A stretch of DNA of 64,000 bases from Gracilibacillus dipsosauri (lineage in GTDB: Bacteria; Bacillota; Bacilli; Bacillales; Amphibacillaceae), in assembly GCF_003176895.1 (NCBI RefSeq), contig NZ_QGTD01000005.1, forward strand, positions 310,001-374,000, given 5' to 3'. Shown here in pieces: positions 51,626-59,944 of the stretch (within the stretch, counting starts at the first letter, position 1; each line of letters opens with the position of its first letter). The notes beneath the pieces were generated by a model. It did not search any database. It had not been told where the DNA came from and saw only the letters and a list, made by a program, of their open reading frames with translations. The translations under genes and the position numbers were made by a program.

Positions 51626-53776
51626 TTATTGTTTCAGCTTTCTTTTTGTAAATATTAATAGTAAACCAACTAGTAATAACATCATACCAAATACTAACGA
51701 ATTAAATGTATAAGTTGCAGTATCAGGAAGTTTCTCACCATCATCTGGATCCTCACTATCTATCGAGTCTTCCATGTTCATTGGATCCTTATTGTCTATC
51801 GGATCTTCTCGGTCTACTGGATCCTCGCTATCTATCGGCGCTTCCCCATCTACTGAATTATCACTGTCAACCGGAGGTTTTTCATCTATTGGATCCTTAT
51901 CGTCTACTGGTGGTTTCTCTTCTACTGGATCCTCATCGTCAACCGGAGGTTCCTCTTCTACTGGATCCTTATCGTCAACCGGAGGTTCCTCATCGTCTAT
52001 ACCTTTAGGCCAATTAACAAGAAGGGTGTCGGGATCCTCGTTTGTTCCTATCTTTTCCACCTTAATCCAGTTAATAGAGAAGGCATTACCACCTCCACCG
52101 CCACGGATGGCGATGTTACCAATCAGACCATCAGTAGGTTGTGAACCATCTAACTTTATCTCAGTTGTTAAAGTATAGCTTCCCATATTCACCATACCAC
52201 TGTTGAAATAAGCAGGTATATGCTTAGCCACTTCGTTAGCAGAATACTGGTAGGTGTTTACATCCACTCCATCAGCACTAGTATAACCACCATTTGAATT
52301 ATCGTTTATCCAACGTACACGAATAGAAGTGGTACCTTTTGCTGTATAGTTAAAAGTTAAACGATATGTCGCGTCTTTCTCAGGAATGAAGGCAATTTTT
52401 CCATCTTCACCTGCCGTAGACCATGGCCATTGGGAGGCATCGCTACCTAGTATGATATTTGCCCCGGACCAACGATCTCCTTTACCTGTATCATACACAT
52501 AGACGCCGTCAATTTGAACTTGTTCTTCTGTATTAGTATCCATGTATTCATGGGTTGCAAGAAACTCTTTAGGGTATAAAATACCTAGCAATGCTTCTTT
52601 GGCCTTTCCGTCATAATCATACGGCATAGCAAATTCGCCACCCTTCCAGCCAGTTCTTACATCTCTCACACCTGCTAGTTTCACTGATTCGATAACCTTT
52701 GAATTGCCCGTAGTATTTGCTGGACCTGCAGCATAATTTCTATAAATTTGAAATAGTTCGGCATACTTCATGCCCTGATTATTCTCTTTCTCTGCAGTAA
52801 GTTCACCAGGTGGTAATGCAATGTCCATTTCGGTAACATGAACCTTAACTCCTGGAAGTTTCGCAAACAGTTTGATACTGTCCTCAACTTCTTGTGCTTT
52901 GGTGAAGAGACTGTAGTGTCCCTGCATACCAATAACTTCAATCAGAGGTTTACCATTTGGTCTAACACCTCTATACTTTTCATTAATATCTTTTACCATC
53001 TCATAAACTACTCGAGCTTTGTCAGGTGAATCAAGACCAAAATCGTTGTAGATCAATTTGACATCCCAGCCGTTGCTATCAACAACTTCTGCCGCTTTCA
53101 AGAAGGCAAGCTCTACCCATTCCCATCCTAGCGCCATATACCAACCTTCTCCTTTGGCTAAGGATGCTTTCCAATCGTCAGGGTTTGAGTCTCCAATTGC
53201 TTCGTTTACTACATCTATACCTTCGATGCGACTGCCGTAGTAGCCGAGTACATTCTCAATATGAGTATTGAGATTTTCTAGAGCAGTTTCTCTGTCAAAT
53301 TCACCAGGCTGATCGTATCTAGCCGGTGGTGCATCCCACATCCACGTAGGTGTCTGTGAATGCCACGCGAGAGTATGTCCGTAAAAAAGCATATCACGGT
53401 TTCTATCAGAATAGTTTTTCATCGCGTTATCCGCACTAGTGTAAGTAAAAGTGCCTTTTTCTCTTTGAGTATTCTCGGGTTTCATCTCATTACCCGGTGT
53501 ATATGAGGCGTAATTGTAAAGCAATCCCTCCATTTCACCTTTACCAAAGATACCAAAGGAAAAGTAATCTTTATATACATCCTTTAATGGTGGGTAATTT
53601 TCGTAGGTTAGTCCTGTGGGGGGTAAGTCATTGTTGGTAGTTACGTTTGCACTTAACAAGTCGTTATTTAGGATTGATGCCAGCAGCATAATTGACAAGG
53701 ATAGCGAAAAAGCTCGTCTAAATACGATTTTTTTTGACAATAATGTTAACTGATTAAGAGATAATTTAGTTTTCAT
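51626..53776 (-). CDS. cell-wall-anchored GH10 endo-beta-1,4-xylanase
   Basis: 716 residues, extracellular. A long signal peptide (about 1-45, core FSLSLSIMLLASIL) precedes a GH10 barrel (about 55-405) with TLAWHSQTPTWMW, acid/base Glu 192 in IDVVNEAIGD and nucleophile Glu 316 in VHVTEMDIAL. A beta-rich module (about 415-570, GDRWSGANIILGSDASQWPW to FSINWIKVEKI) is probably a carbohydrate-binding domain. Then comes an acidic linker of about 12 P-[PIV]-D-D/S/N-x-D-P-V repeats (575-670). The C-terminus is a sorting signal: LPDTA, a hydrophobic helix and KRKLKQ, a sortase substrate. It hydrolyses xylan at the cell surface. ATG with GGAGGAAGT upstream. Confidence 0.93.
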   Translation of the reverse strand: MKTKLSLNQLTLLSKKIVFRRAFSLSLSIMLLASILNNDLLSANVTTNNDLPPTGLTYENYPPLKDVYKDYFSFGIFGKGEMEGLLYNYASYTPGNEMKPENTQREKGTFTYTSADNAMKNYSDRNRDMLFYGHTLAWHSQTPTWMWDAPPARYDQPGEFDRETALENLNTHIENVLGYYGSRIEGIDVVNEAIGDSNPDDWKASLAKGEGWYMALGWEWVELAFLKAAEVVDSNGWDVKLIYNDFGLDSPDKARVVYEMVKDINEKYRGVRPNGKPLIEVIGMQGHYSLFTKAQEVEDSIKLFAKLPGVKVHVTEMDIALPPGELTAEKENNQGMKYAELFQIYRNYAAGPANTTGNSKVIESVKLAGVRDVRTGWKGGEFAMPYDYDGKAKEALLGILYPKEFLATHEYMDTNTEEQVQIDGVYVYDTGKGDRWSGANIILGSDASQWPWSTAGEDGKIAFIPEKDATYRLTFNYTAKGTTSIRVRWINDNSNGGYTSADGVDVNTYQYSANEVAKHIPAYFNSGMVNMGSYTLTTEIKLDGSQPTDGLIGNIAIRGGGGGNAFSINWIKVEKIGTNEDPDTLLVNWPKGIDDEEPPVDDKDPVEEEPPVDDEDPVEEKPPVDDKDPIDEKPPVDSDNSVDGEAPIDSEDPVDREDPIDNKDPMNMEDSIDSEDPDDGEKLPDTATYTFNSLVFGMMLLLVGLLLIFTKRKLKQ

Positions 53777-53857
53777 AAAGAGATTACTTCCTCCAAAAAA
53801 GAATTTTTCCCCATTTATCTGAGTGGGGTATCTCGAAGTTCCTACCCATTATTCTTT

Positions 53858-53934
53858 TTGTTAAGCGTTTTCATTTTAAAAAAATTTATATCACTCTCCT
53901 ATCAAATGCTCATTTAATTTGTATACTAGTATAC
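53858..53934 (-). promoter_or_regulatory. control region of the xylanase gene: palindrome and cre-like half
   Basis: GTATACTAGTATAC (53921-53934) is a perfect 14-bp palindrome of the kind bound by GntR-family sugar-acid regulators. AAGCGTTTTCAT (about 53863-53875) matches the right half of a CcpA cre box, but the left half is poor. Both lie 85-160 bp upstream of the start. An 11 of 14 match to the palindrome occurs near 46979-46992 before the ThuA operon. Confidence 0.4.
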
Positions 53935-53990
53935 CAGATGTGTTAGGGATTTCAATTAATTTTCAAAAATATTTTAAAAAGAATCCACTT

Positions 53991-54116
53991 CTATTCAACA
54001 ATAATTTCATTCTTTAGATGGAGATGGTTCTTTGAGATTACTTCAGTATAAACTGTATCTAATGCACTTAATGGATCCACAGCCATTTTGGATGATAAAG
54101 ACAACATTGTGTTCAT
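53991..54116 (-). pseudogene. possible C-terminal remnant of an unidentified gene (41 codons)
   Basis: The minus strand reads MAVDPLSALDTVYTEVISKN then HLHLKNEIIVE and a stop. The composition is protein-like but there is no ribosome binding site. It lies beyond the terminator at 54124-54173, so it seems to be a leftover. Family unknown. Confidence 0.3.
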
Positions 54117-54123
54117 ATCAAAT

Positions 54124-54173
54124 AAAAAAACAAACCGAATATACGGTAATCCGCATAATCAGTTTGGGTTTGT
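54124..54173 (-). terminator. terminator downstream of the YwnF-like gene
   Basis: Minus-strand stem ACAAACC / GGTTTGT with imperfect inner pairing, followed by TTTTTTT. It lies about 135 bp after the stop at 54308, beyond the intron remnant. Confidence 0.6.
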
Positions 54174-54222
54174 CTCACCTATTATCTCAATTTCTTCTTA
54201 ATATGGATGCCACTTACGACTT

Positions 54223-54288
54223 CATCGCGATACACAAGCTTATAGGCTTAATTCATATTTTGATTGCCTAAAATCTCCACACTCATTC
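54223..54288 (-). pseudogene. fragment of a second group II intron reverse transcriptase
   Basis: About 65 bp match 3400-3475 inside the reverse transcriptase pseudogene (GATACACAAGCTTATAGGCT against GATACACGCGCTTATAAGCT, and ATTCATATTTTGATTGCC against ATTCATATTTTGATTGCT). The minus strand reads ILGNQNMN, stop, AYKLVYRDEV, equivalent to ILSNQNMNQAYKRVYRN. A tiny relic with a small deletion; no intron ends are seen. Confidence 0.65.
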
Positions 54289-54307
54289 TATTCTTTGTAA
54301 GTGACTT

Positions 54308-54751
54308 TTATTCTTGCATCATTTTTCTTCTTTCATGTTCCTCTGTTAAGAAGTTCATAAATGTCTGGATACCAATCTTTGGTTGGTTTTTTATAAGCGA
54401 AATATAATCCTTCTTCTTATAATCATTCATTACTTCGCTTTTTTCAATTCTTGTAACAATATGTTCTACCTCTAGTGCAAGGATTTTTTTCTTGATATAC
54501 TTAGTTTCTTTATATAGTGCCATTCCTACTGCTGCCATTAATGCATACACTAATATAATGGCCGTCATACCACTTTCGAATCCACCGAAAAATAGAAAGA
54601 AAATCAAATTAAACACAGAAATAAATAATAAAGGCATTGCAAACATCATGTATTTCGTATTTTTCTTCATTAGAGGACTTAATTTATGGAATAATTTTTC
54701 TAATTCGATTTTAATAAAAGATGGTATTTCACTTGTCATAAATGAGAACAT
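54308..54751 (-). CDS. YwnF-like membrane protein (DUF5392)
   Basis: 147 residues from ATG 54751, preceded by GGGAGG at 8 bases; ATG 54757 would be too close. The N-terminal amphipathic segment SEIPSFIKIELEKLFHKLSP is followed by two membrane helices (MFAMPLLFISVFNLIFFLFF and AIILVYALMAAVGMALY). A cytoplasmic helical tail ends QPKIGIQTFMNFLTEEHERR. Length and pattern agree with B. subtilis YwnF, whose function is unknown. It is monocistronic and divergent from the phosphoesterase gene. Confidence 0.75.
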   Translation of the reverse strand: MFSFMTSEIPSFIKIELEKLFHKLSPLMKKNTKYMMFAMPLLFISVFNLIFFLFFGGFESGMTAIILVYALMAAVGMALYKETKYIKKKILALEVEHIVTRIEKSEVMNDYKKKDYISLIKNQPKIGIQTFMNFLTEEHERRKMMQE

Positions 54752-54923
54752 TTCCATACCTCCCTCTCATCTATAAAATTATACCCTTTTTATCAGATTG
54801 TAAAACCTAAATTCATAGTTTTCCTATTCTCATTATAATTCTTTTTTCGAATTCTAGTCAAAATCGTTGCTTATACTTGGAACTACGTTTGCTTTGAATT
54901 ATGATGGAGTTGAGGTGATACTT

Positions 54924-55646
54924 ATGAAAATAGCATTTATCTCCGATATTCACGGGAATGCGGTTGCACTCGAAGCAGTTTTAGAGAATATTCACCAACA
55001 AAAGGTTGACGAAATTATTGTACTTGGTGACATTGCTTATCGTGGTCCTGAGCCAAAGCGCGCACTAGAAATGATCCGCTCTCTAGATACAAAAGTAATA
55101 AAAGGAAATGCCGATGAATGGATCCTTAGAGGTGTAGAAAAAGGAGAGGTACCAGACCAAGCGCTTTCTATCATGCAAGAGGAGCAAAAATGGACGGTAG
55201 GACAGTTAGATGAAGAGGATATAGATTATTTAAGACACCTACCTACAGATTTATTCCTTGAGGTGGAGCTTGTTACTATACACGCCTTTCATGCAACCCC
55301 AACAAGTTTATTTGAAGTGGTATTACCTGAGGCCACTGATCAGCAGTTAGTTGAAAAACTAACTAAAATAAAACCAGCCGATCTTTACTTATACGGGCAT
55401 ATTCATAAAGCATATAAGCGAGTGGCTGATGGAAAAACCATCCTTAATTTAGGAAGTGTTGGCCTGCCTTTTGATGGAATATCACAGGCTTCATATGCCA
55501 TCGTAGAGCTTCATCAAGGTGCATTCTCCACTAGTCATGTCCGGGTCCCATATGATACAGAGAGGGTATGCCAGCAATACGAAAAAGTACAGTATCCTAA
55601 TAAAGAGATGATGAAAAACATTATTATAACAGGACGTAATGATTAG
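54924..55646 (+). CDS. metallophosphoesterase (YfcE-like)
   Basis: 240 residues from ATG 54924, preceded by GAGGTGATACTT. All calcineurin-like motifs are visible: FISDIHGNAVALEAVL, VLGDIAYRGPEP, GNADEW, HAFHATP, and YGHIHKAY with the final metal-binding His pair. After the core a C-terminal segment (VRVPYDTERVCQQYEKVQYP) is present as in YfcE/YwkC-type phosphodiesterases of Bacillaceae. It is cytoplasmic and hydrolyses phosphodiesters or phosphoproteins, substrate unknown. It ends at a strong terminator. Confidence 0.88.
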   Translation: MKIAFISDIHGNAVALEAVLENIHQQKVDEIIVLGDIAYRGPEPKRALEMIRSLDTKVIKGNADEWILRGVEKGEVPDQALSIMQEEQKWTVGQLDEEDIDYLRHLPTDLFLEVELVTIHAFHATPTSLFEVVLPEATDQQLVEKLTKIKPADLYLYGHIHKAYKRVADGKTILNLGSVGLPFDGISQASYAIVELHQGAFSTSHVRVPYDTERVCQQYEKVQYPNKEMMKNIIITGRND

Positions 55647-55655
55647 AAATGGTGC

Positions 55656-55685
55656 TACTAATGAAACTCTCATTAGTAGTTTTTC
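55656..55685 (+). terminator. terminator of the metallophosphoesterase gene
   Basis: 10-bp perfect stem CTACTAATGA / TCATTAGTAG with a 5-base loop, followed by TTTTTCTTTT. Confidence 0.85.
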
Positions 55686-55702
55686 TTTTGTAAAAAGGAA
55701 AA

Positions 55703-55722
55703 ATCCGAAGATTTTCGGATTC
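55703..55722 (-). terminator. terminator of trmL
   Basis: Minus-strand stem AATCCGAA / TTCGGATT with a 4-base loop, followed by TTTCCTTTTT. It lies about 30 bp after the trmL stop. Confidence 0.7.
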
Positions 55723-55752
55723 TCACCTTCCTATTTCGATATATTTCAGCCT

Positions 55753-56226
55753 TTAGGTTAATCCTGGAAATCCCTGCTGCTTCATAACATCATACACAAT
55801 AATTGCTGCCGTATTGGATAAATTCAAGGAACGCACCTTATCTGTCATATGAATTCGTAGACAGTAGTCCTCTTTTCCGACTAGTAGCTCCTTCGGAATC
55901 CCATTTGTTTCTCTACCAAATACGAAAAATAAGTCCTTGGATGAATCACTAAAGTCAAAATCCGAATAATATTTGGAGCCAAAATTTTCGATATAATAAA
56001 ATTCGCCGTCAGGATAAGCTTCATATAGTTCCTGTAATGCATCATAATAATGAATCGTAACATCATGCCAATAATCTAGGCCTGCACGTCTTAGCATTTT
56101 ATCATCTGTTGAAAATCCTAATGGACGTATTAAATGTAATTGTACATTTGTCGCGAGACATGTTCTCGCAATATTACCGGTATTTGCCGGAATCTCTGGT
56201 TGAAATAATACTACATGGACTGCCAA
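55753..56226 (-). CDS. trmL: tRNA (cytidine(34)-2'-O)-methyltransferase
   Basis: 157 residues, a SPOUT-fold (TrmH-family) methyltransferase that 2'-O-methylates the wobble base of tRNA-Leu isoacceptors. The start is TTG 56226, with TAGAGGTGAAAAT upstream. Motifs: HVVLFQPEIPANTGNIARTC (motif 1), LHLIRPLGF, LFFVFGRETNGIPKELL (motif 2), and IHMTDKVRSLNLSNTAAIIV (motif 3). The C-terminus forms the S-adenosylmethionine knot. Length is typical. The gene stands alone. Confidence 0.92.
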   Translation of the reverse strand: MAVHVVLFQPEIPANTGNIARTCLATNVQLHLIRPLGFSTDDKMLRRAGLDYWHDVTIHYYDALQELYEAYPDGEFYYIENFGSKYYSDFDFSDSSKDLFFVFGRETNGIPKELLVGKEDYCLRIHMTDKVRSLNLSNTAAIIVYDVMKQQGFPGLT

Positions 56227-56291
56227 TTTATTTTCACCTCTAAACATGCTTCATGCTTAGTTATTATACCATAATTTCTTCATATTGCACT

Positions 56292-57125
56292 TTATTCTGA
56301 GCCAATCTTAAAAAACCGATACTGACAATTAGGTGTCCATGCAGCAGAATCCTCATATGTCCAATAACGATGTCTACTGTTATTCGTATGTGCATTAACA
56401 AGAGGCATATTTTGGCTGTCCTTTGCTACGACAATCGTATTATGATCCCACCTTCCATCACCTTGGAAATCATAACAGATCACATCACCTGGTAAGAGCT
56501 CGACAGGTTCAGCTAGCGTTTTTGTATTACTTGAACCACTCAAATACCATCTTAAAGCATTAGCAACCGACCAGCTATAGCTCCAATTTTCTCCTGTATA
56601 CCACCAGCCTTTTGAGCGATTTGGCATTCCATGCATAGGCATGCCCCCAGCCCTCAAGCACTGAGAGATATAATTCGTACAATCATTACTTTCAAAGTAA
56701 CGATATTGAGGATTGGCACTATTCCACCAACGTTCAGCATATTGAACTGCAGCTCTTCTGTCATATGAAAACCTTATGTCCTGATCATTGGCATAACGTG
56801 AAGATTGAACAACAGTTATGCTAGGACCATTTTCCATACGTTGATCCTCCAATAATTCATTATCTTTAAGCAATGCCACACGGCGATCACTTTCTTCCTC
56901 ATGATATAAATTATCGTGATCCTCGATAAGATATTTGGTGTGGAGCTCATATACTACTTTCTCCTTTTGTTGATCAGCGTAATGGATCATTTGCTTTCCA
57001 GAAACGGTAATTTGTTTTATTTTTTTATTATATTTCTGATGAATCCTCATTTTTTGGCGTAGTGGATAGGCTCCATTTCGGTAATTATCCATCCAGTATT
57101 GTTTAATCACATTCATCTCATTCAA
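56292..57125 (-). CDS. amidase-domain protein (Amidase_6), cytoplasmic or surface hydrolase-like
   Basis: 277 residues from TTG 57125, with GGGGGTGGAG upstream; ATG 57116 is possible. The C-terminal amidase_6 domain (about 125-277) has [40 protein letters not shown] (catalytic Cys), [20 protein letters not shown] (with His) and [20 protein letters not shown]. The N-terminal 120 residues are polar and helical ([19 protein letters not shown]). There is no signal peptide, as in many Bacillus members. Cell-wall or peptide amidase activity is inferred from the fold (CHAP/NlpC-like). Confidence 0.85.
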   Translation of the reverse strand: MNEMNVIKQYWMDNYRNGAYPLRQKMRIHQKYNKKIKQITVSGKQMIHYADQQKEKVVYELHTKYLIEDHDNLYHEEESDRRVALLKDNELLEDQRMENGPSITVVQSSRYANDQDIRFSYDRRAAVQYAERWWNSANPQYRYFESNDCTNYISQCLRAGGMPMHGMPNRSKGWWYTGENWSYSWSVANALRWYLSGSSNTKTLAEPVELLPGDVICYDFQGDGRWDHNTIVVAKDSQNMPLVNAHTNNSRHRYWTYEDSAAWTPNCQYRFFKIGSE

Positions 57126-57333
57126 CTTCTCCACCCCCTGTTTATGTATATTCAACAGATGATTGAAAAAGAAGAAAATGACAAAGTGAACACATTATAT
57201 CTAAAACATTGCAAAACTTTTACTATTATTTAAAGAATGTTAAAGATATATAAAATGTTAGCATTTTAGGATTAATCTATTTTTTAGCTGGGTATGCATG
57301 AAGTGATTGATATTTTAAGGAGGTAGTTTGAAA

Positions 57334-57678
57334 ATGAAAACAAAAAAATTATTATCGTTATTAGGAGTATCTGTACTATCTGTAGGAATGTTAGCAGCAT
57401 GTGGTAGTGATGAGGAAGCACCAGCAGACGAAAACGATACCCCAACAGAAGAGGCACCAGCGACTGAAGACGAGGCTCCAACAACAGGTGAGGATGCACC
57501 AGCAACAGGAGATGATCCTGCCGTTGGGGAAGAAGATCCTGCAACAGGAGAAGATGCTCCAGCTGGGGAAGAGGATCCCGCAGCAGAAGATGGAATGATG
57601 GAAGAAAATGGAGCAGCAGAAGACGGTAGCGATGCGGAAGGGAATTTAGGTACTGGTGAAACAGAAGAAAGTCAATAA
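57334..57678 (+). CDS. acidic Pro/Ala/Glu-rich small lipoprotein (114 aa)
   Basis: ATG 57334, with AAGGAGG 10 bases upstream (a TTG two codons earlier is possible). The signal peptide is MKTKKLLSLLGVSVLSVGML with lipobox LAAC. The mature part is almost entirely repeats of the form [ET]-[DE]-[DE]-x-P-A-x-[GE] (TEDEAPTTGEDAPATGDDPA, then GEEDPATGEDAPAGEEDPAA), with no fold expected. It resembles the smaller lipoprotein at 58091-58234 in signal and composition. A disordered, strongly negative surface spacer is the most that can be said. Confidence 0.75.
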   Translation: MKTKKLLSLLGVSVLSVGMLAACGSDEEAPADENDTPTEEAPATEDEAPTTGEDAPATGDDPAVGEEDPATGEDAPAGEEDPAAEDGMMEENGAAEDGSDAEGNLGTGETEESQ

Positions 57679-57715
57679 TGCGAGTAACGGTTAACGCCGT
57701 GACAATATACATCTA

Positions 57716-57745
57716 AAGGATAAGCGGGTATCGCTTATCCTTTTC
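57716..57745 (+). terminator. terminator after the acidic lipoprotein gene
   Basis: 11-bp perfect stem AAGGATAAGCG / CGCTTATCCTT with a 5-base loop, followed by TTCTTTG. Confidence 0.8.
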
Positions 57746-57748
57746 TTT

Positions 57749-57878
57749 GTACGTTAGGAAAGTATAAAATTTCTAAATTTCTACACAGTAGCGTTTCGAC
57801 GTAGCTGAAATTTTAAGGAACCAAGTATAAGTAAAACTAGGCATTCGCCAAAGAACGAGCGAATGCCTAGTTTTTCTA
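57749..57878 (+). repeat. dispersed repeat, plus-strand copy
   Basis: About 130 bp containing ACACAGTAGCGTTTCGACGT, then AGCTGAAATTTTAAGG, then a 13-bp perfect hairpin (ACTAGGCATTCGC / GCGAATGCCTAGT) with TTTTTC after it. An inverted copy lies at 61749-61871. The 3' hairpin would also act as a terminator. Confidence 0.75.
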
Positions 57879-57948
57879 ATATGTTAGCAGGAAGTAATGT
57901 GACGAAGCGAAAATGTTGAAGTCCAAAGGATAAGAAAAGCTAACGCGC

Positions 57949-57976
57949 CCGCTAAAGGACGAGGGAATGCGAGTTT
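57949..57976 (+). repeat. partial third copy of the dispersed repeat (3' hairpin part)
   Basis: CGCTAAAGGACGAGGGAATG then CGAGTTT, matching CGCCAAAGGACGAGCGAATG then CGAGTTT of the copy at 61749-61871. Only the tail is present. Confidence 0.5.
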
Positions 57977-58090
57977 ACTGCACAGGAATATTAATCAGAT
58001 GTAAAAAATAGGTAAAGATTGTAAAAAACCGCATTTTTTATTTGAATTTATGGTATTAATAGTTAGAAGAGATAGAAAGGGGGGATAAGG

Positions 58091-58234
58091 ATGAAAAAGA
58101 AATGGTTATCTATTTTCGCTGCAGCTATCTTTTCAGTAGGTGTACTTACAGCTTGTGCTGAAGATGATGGGGAAACAGAAGATCAAACAGAAGAAACAAC
58201 GGAAGAAACAACAGAAGAAGAATCAGCAGAATAA
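58091..58234 (+). CDS. tiny acidic lipoprotein (47 aa)
   Basis: ATG after AGGGGGGATAAGG-type site. The signal peptide MKKKWLSIFAAAIFSVGVLT is followed by the lipobox Cys (LTAC) and AEDDGETEDQTEETTEETTE. The mature peptide is only 26 residues, acidic Thr/Glu repeats. It is a smaller relative of the lipoprotein at 57334-57678. It lies alone between a repeat-rich stretch and a bidirectional hairpin. Confidence 0.7.
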   Translation: MKKKWLSIFAAAIFSVGVLTACAEDDGETEDQTEETTEETTEEESAE

Positions 58235-58245
58235 ATAAATATAGC

Positions 58246-58276
58246 GGGTAAGGTTAACCTCTAACCTTACCCTTTT
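58246..58276. terminator. bidirectional terminator between tiny lipoprotein and ogt
   Basis: 11-bp perfect stem GGGTAAGGTTA / TAACCTTACCC with a 5-base loop, followed by TTTT on the plus strand. The right arm includes the ogt stop codon. Confidence 0.75.
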
Positions 58277-58779
58277 AATTCTTCTAGCTTTAGTAGATAT
58301 TCTTTTTTATCTAACCCACCACCATAGCCGACCATTTTACCATTTTTGCCGATGACTCGGTGACATGGGATGATGATAGATATTGGATTTTTATTATTCG
58401 CTCCCCCTACCGCTCTTACTGCTTTTTCTGTGCCTATTTTCCTTGCGATATCTTGGTATGAGCAAGTTTTACCATATGGAATTTCCGACAATGCATGCCA
58501 GACTTTTTTCTGGAAAGAGGTTCCATGCAAGACATAATCAACAGAAAATTGCTTTCTTTCTCCATTAAAATACTCGGTTAGTTGTTTAATAGCTTCATCA
58601 ATAACAGGAGATTGATGGATAAAAGAGGTTGGCAATTGGTATTTTTTACACCATTGAATAAGCTCTGTTTCGTTTTGCTTAAAGCTTCCATATTGAAAGG
58701 AATAGAGCTTTTCATTGTCTGCTACTATCGTAATCATACCGATTGGTGACTGCCACTCCTCATATGCCAGCATGCTCAT
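58267..58779 (-). CDS. ogt: methylated-DNA--protein-cysteine S-methyltransferase
   Basis: 170 residues, a suicide repair enzyme removing methyl groups from O6-methylguanine. The C-terminal domain has FQKKVWHALSEIPYGKTCSY, VRAVGGANNKNPISIIIPCH with acceptor Cys 139 in IPCHRVIG, and GKMVGYGGGLDKKEYLLKLE. The N-terminal RNase H-like domain is of the short Ogt type; there is no Ada domain. ATG overlaps the queG stop (ATGA), so the two are co-translated. AAAGGGGGATTAGCAA precedes it. Confidence 0.93.
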   Translation of the reverse strand: MSMLAYEEWQSPIGMITIVADNEKLYSFQYGSFKQNETELIQWCKKYQLPTSFIHQSPVIDEAIKQLTEYFNGERKQFSVDYVLHGTSFQKKVWHALSEIPYGKTCSYQDIARKIGTEKAVRAVGGANNKNPISIIIPCHRVIGKNGKMVGYGGGLDKKEYLLKLEELKG

Positions 58780-59930
58780 TTGCTAATCCCCCTTTTCTTT
58801 TCATCTCGAAAGTTAAGACCTTTTTTCATTTCGATTAACACTTCTTGATCGTTTTCTTCTTCCATAGCCTTTTCAATGGCTTGATAACCTTCTATTGTTC
58901 CAATTTTCCCAATTGCCCAAGCTGCTGTTCCTCGAATAACAGGACGAGGGTCCTCATTCATTAATTGGATTAGTTTCTCTATCGCGTCCTTTTCCTGATA
59001 ATGGGCAAGGGCCAAAATTGCATTTCGTTGTAATGGCTTCTTTCCTCTCCAAGAACCTGCCATTTTACCGAATTTCTTCTTGAAATCACGGTTAGAAATG
59101 AATAATAAATCTACTAGTTTTGGTTTAACAAGATCGGGATCTGGCTCAAATTCTGGGTGATGATGAAAATCAACGCGATAGTTATAAGGACAAACGACCT
59201 GACATGTCTCGAAGCCATAGATGAAGTTGCCAAGCTTGTCTCTATGCTCCTCTGGCATATATCCTTTTGTTTGAGTGAGAAAAGCGAGACATTGCTGTGC
59301 ATTTAGCCTTCCTGGTTCAACTAAAGCACCGGTTGGACATGCATCAAGACATTTTGTACATGTGCCGCAGCCTTCAGATAAAGGCTGATCAGGTGTAAAT
59401 GGAATATTTGTAATCATTTCACCGAGATAAATATAGGAGCCTAGCTCTGGTGAAATTAATAAAGTATTTTTCCCACTAAAACCAATACCCGCGCGTTCGG
59501 CGACAGCCCGATCAGACAGTTCTCCTGTATCCACCATCGAACTATATTGGAAATTAGCGATTCTTTCTTCTAAAAAGTCTGCAAGCTTTTGAAGCTTTTC
59601 CTGAAGGACAATATGATAATCCGTTCCCCAAGATGCTCGACAGAACATTCCTCTACGTTCACCCTTCTTGCTTCTAGGTGCATTCGGAATTTTTGTCGGA
59701 TAGGCTAGTGCAATGGCAATGATCGATTCTGCGCCTTGCATCAGCTTTTGTGGTTCTGTTCTTTCCTCTATCGTACCTTTTTCAAAACCTGAAGCATAGC
59801 CAAGATCTTGTTGTTCCTTCAAACGAGATTTCAATTCCGAAAAAGGTGATGCACTCGTAAATCCGATTTTATCGATACCTATCTCTTTACTATATTCGAT
59901 TAACTGTTGTTTCAATTGGTTATATGCCAT
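58776..59930 (-). CDS. queG: epoxyqueuosine reductase
   Basis: 384 residues from ATG 59930 (GGAGGTGAGTGTA upstream). It catalyses the last step of queuosine biosynthesis in tRNA, reducing epoxyqueuosine with cobalamin and two 4Fe-4S clusters. Seen: an N-terminal DUF1730-like domain (LYDKIGFTSAS-type start, AIALAYPTKIPNAPRSKKG), VDTGELSDRAVAERAGIGFS, cluster motifs CGTCTKCLDACPTGAL and CQVVCPYN, and C-terminal HEAT-like repeats (PRPVIRGTAAWAIGKIGTIE). Length is as in Bacillus. It is coupled to ogt. Confidence 0.93.
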   Translation of the reverse strand: MAYNQLKQQLIEYSKEIGIDKIGFTSASPFSELKSRLKEQQDLGYASGFEKGTIEERTEPQKLMQGAESIIAIALAYPTKIPNAPRSKKGERRGMFCRASWGTDYHIVLQEKLQKLADFLEERIANFQYSSMVDTGELSDRAVAERAGIGFSGKNTLLISPELGSYIYLGEMITNIPFTPDQPLSEGCGTCTKCLDACPTGALVEPGRLNAQQCLAFLTQTKGYMPEEHRDKLGNFIYGFETCQVVCPYNYRVDFHHHPEFEPDPDLVKPKLVDLLFISNRDFKKKFGKMAGSWRGKKPLQRNAILALAHYQEKDAIEKLIQLMNEDPRPVIRGTAAWAIGKIGTIEGYQAIEKAMEEENDQEVLIEMKKGLNFRDEKKRGISK

Positions 59931-59944
59931 TACACTCACCTCCT

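Noticed and set aside
51706-52178. Long plus-strand frames opposite the xylanase linker
   Set aside because: They are Ser/Thr or Leu/His-rich mirror images of the Pro/Asp repeat linker of the xylanase, with no independent start signal.
54032-54271. 79-codon plus-strand frame
   Set aside because: It runs through a terminator and the reverse transcriptase relic, has no ribosome binding site and no protein-like composition.
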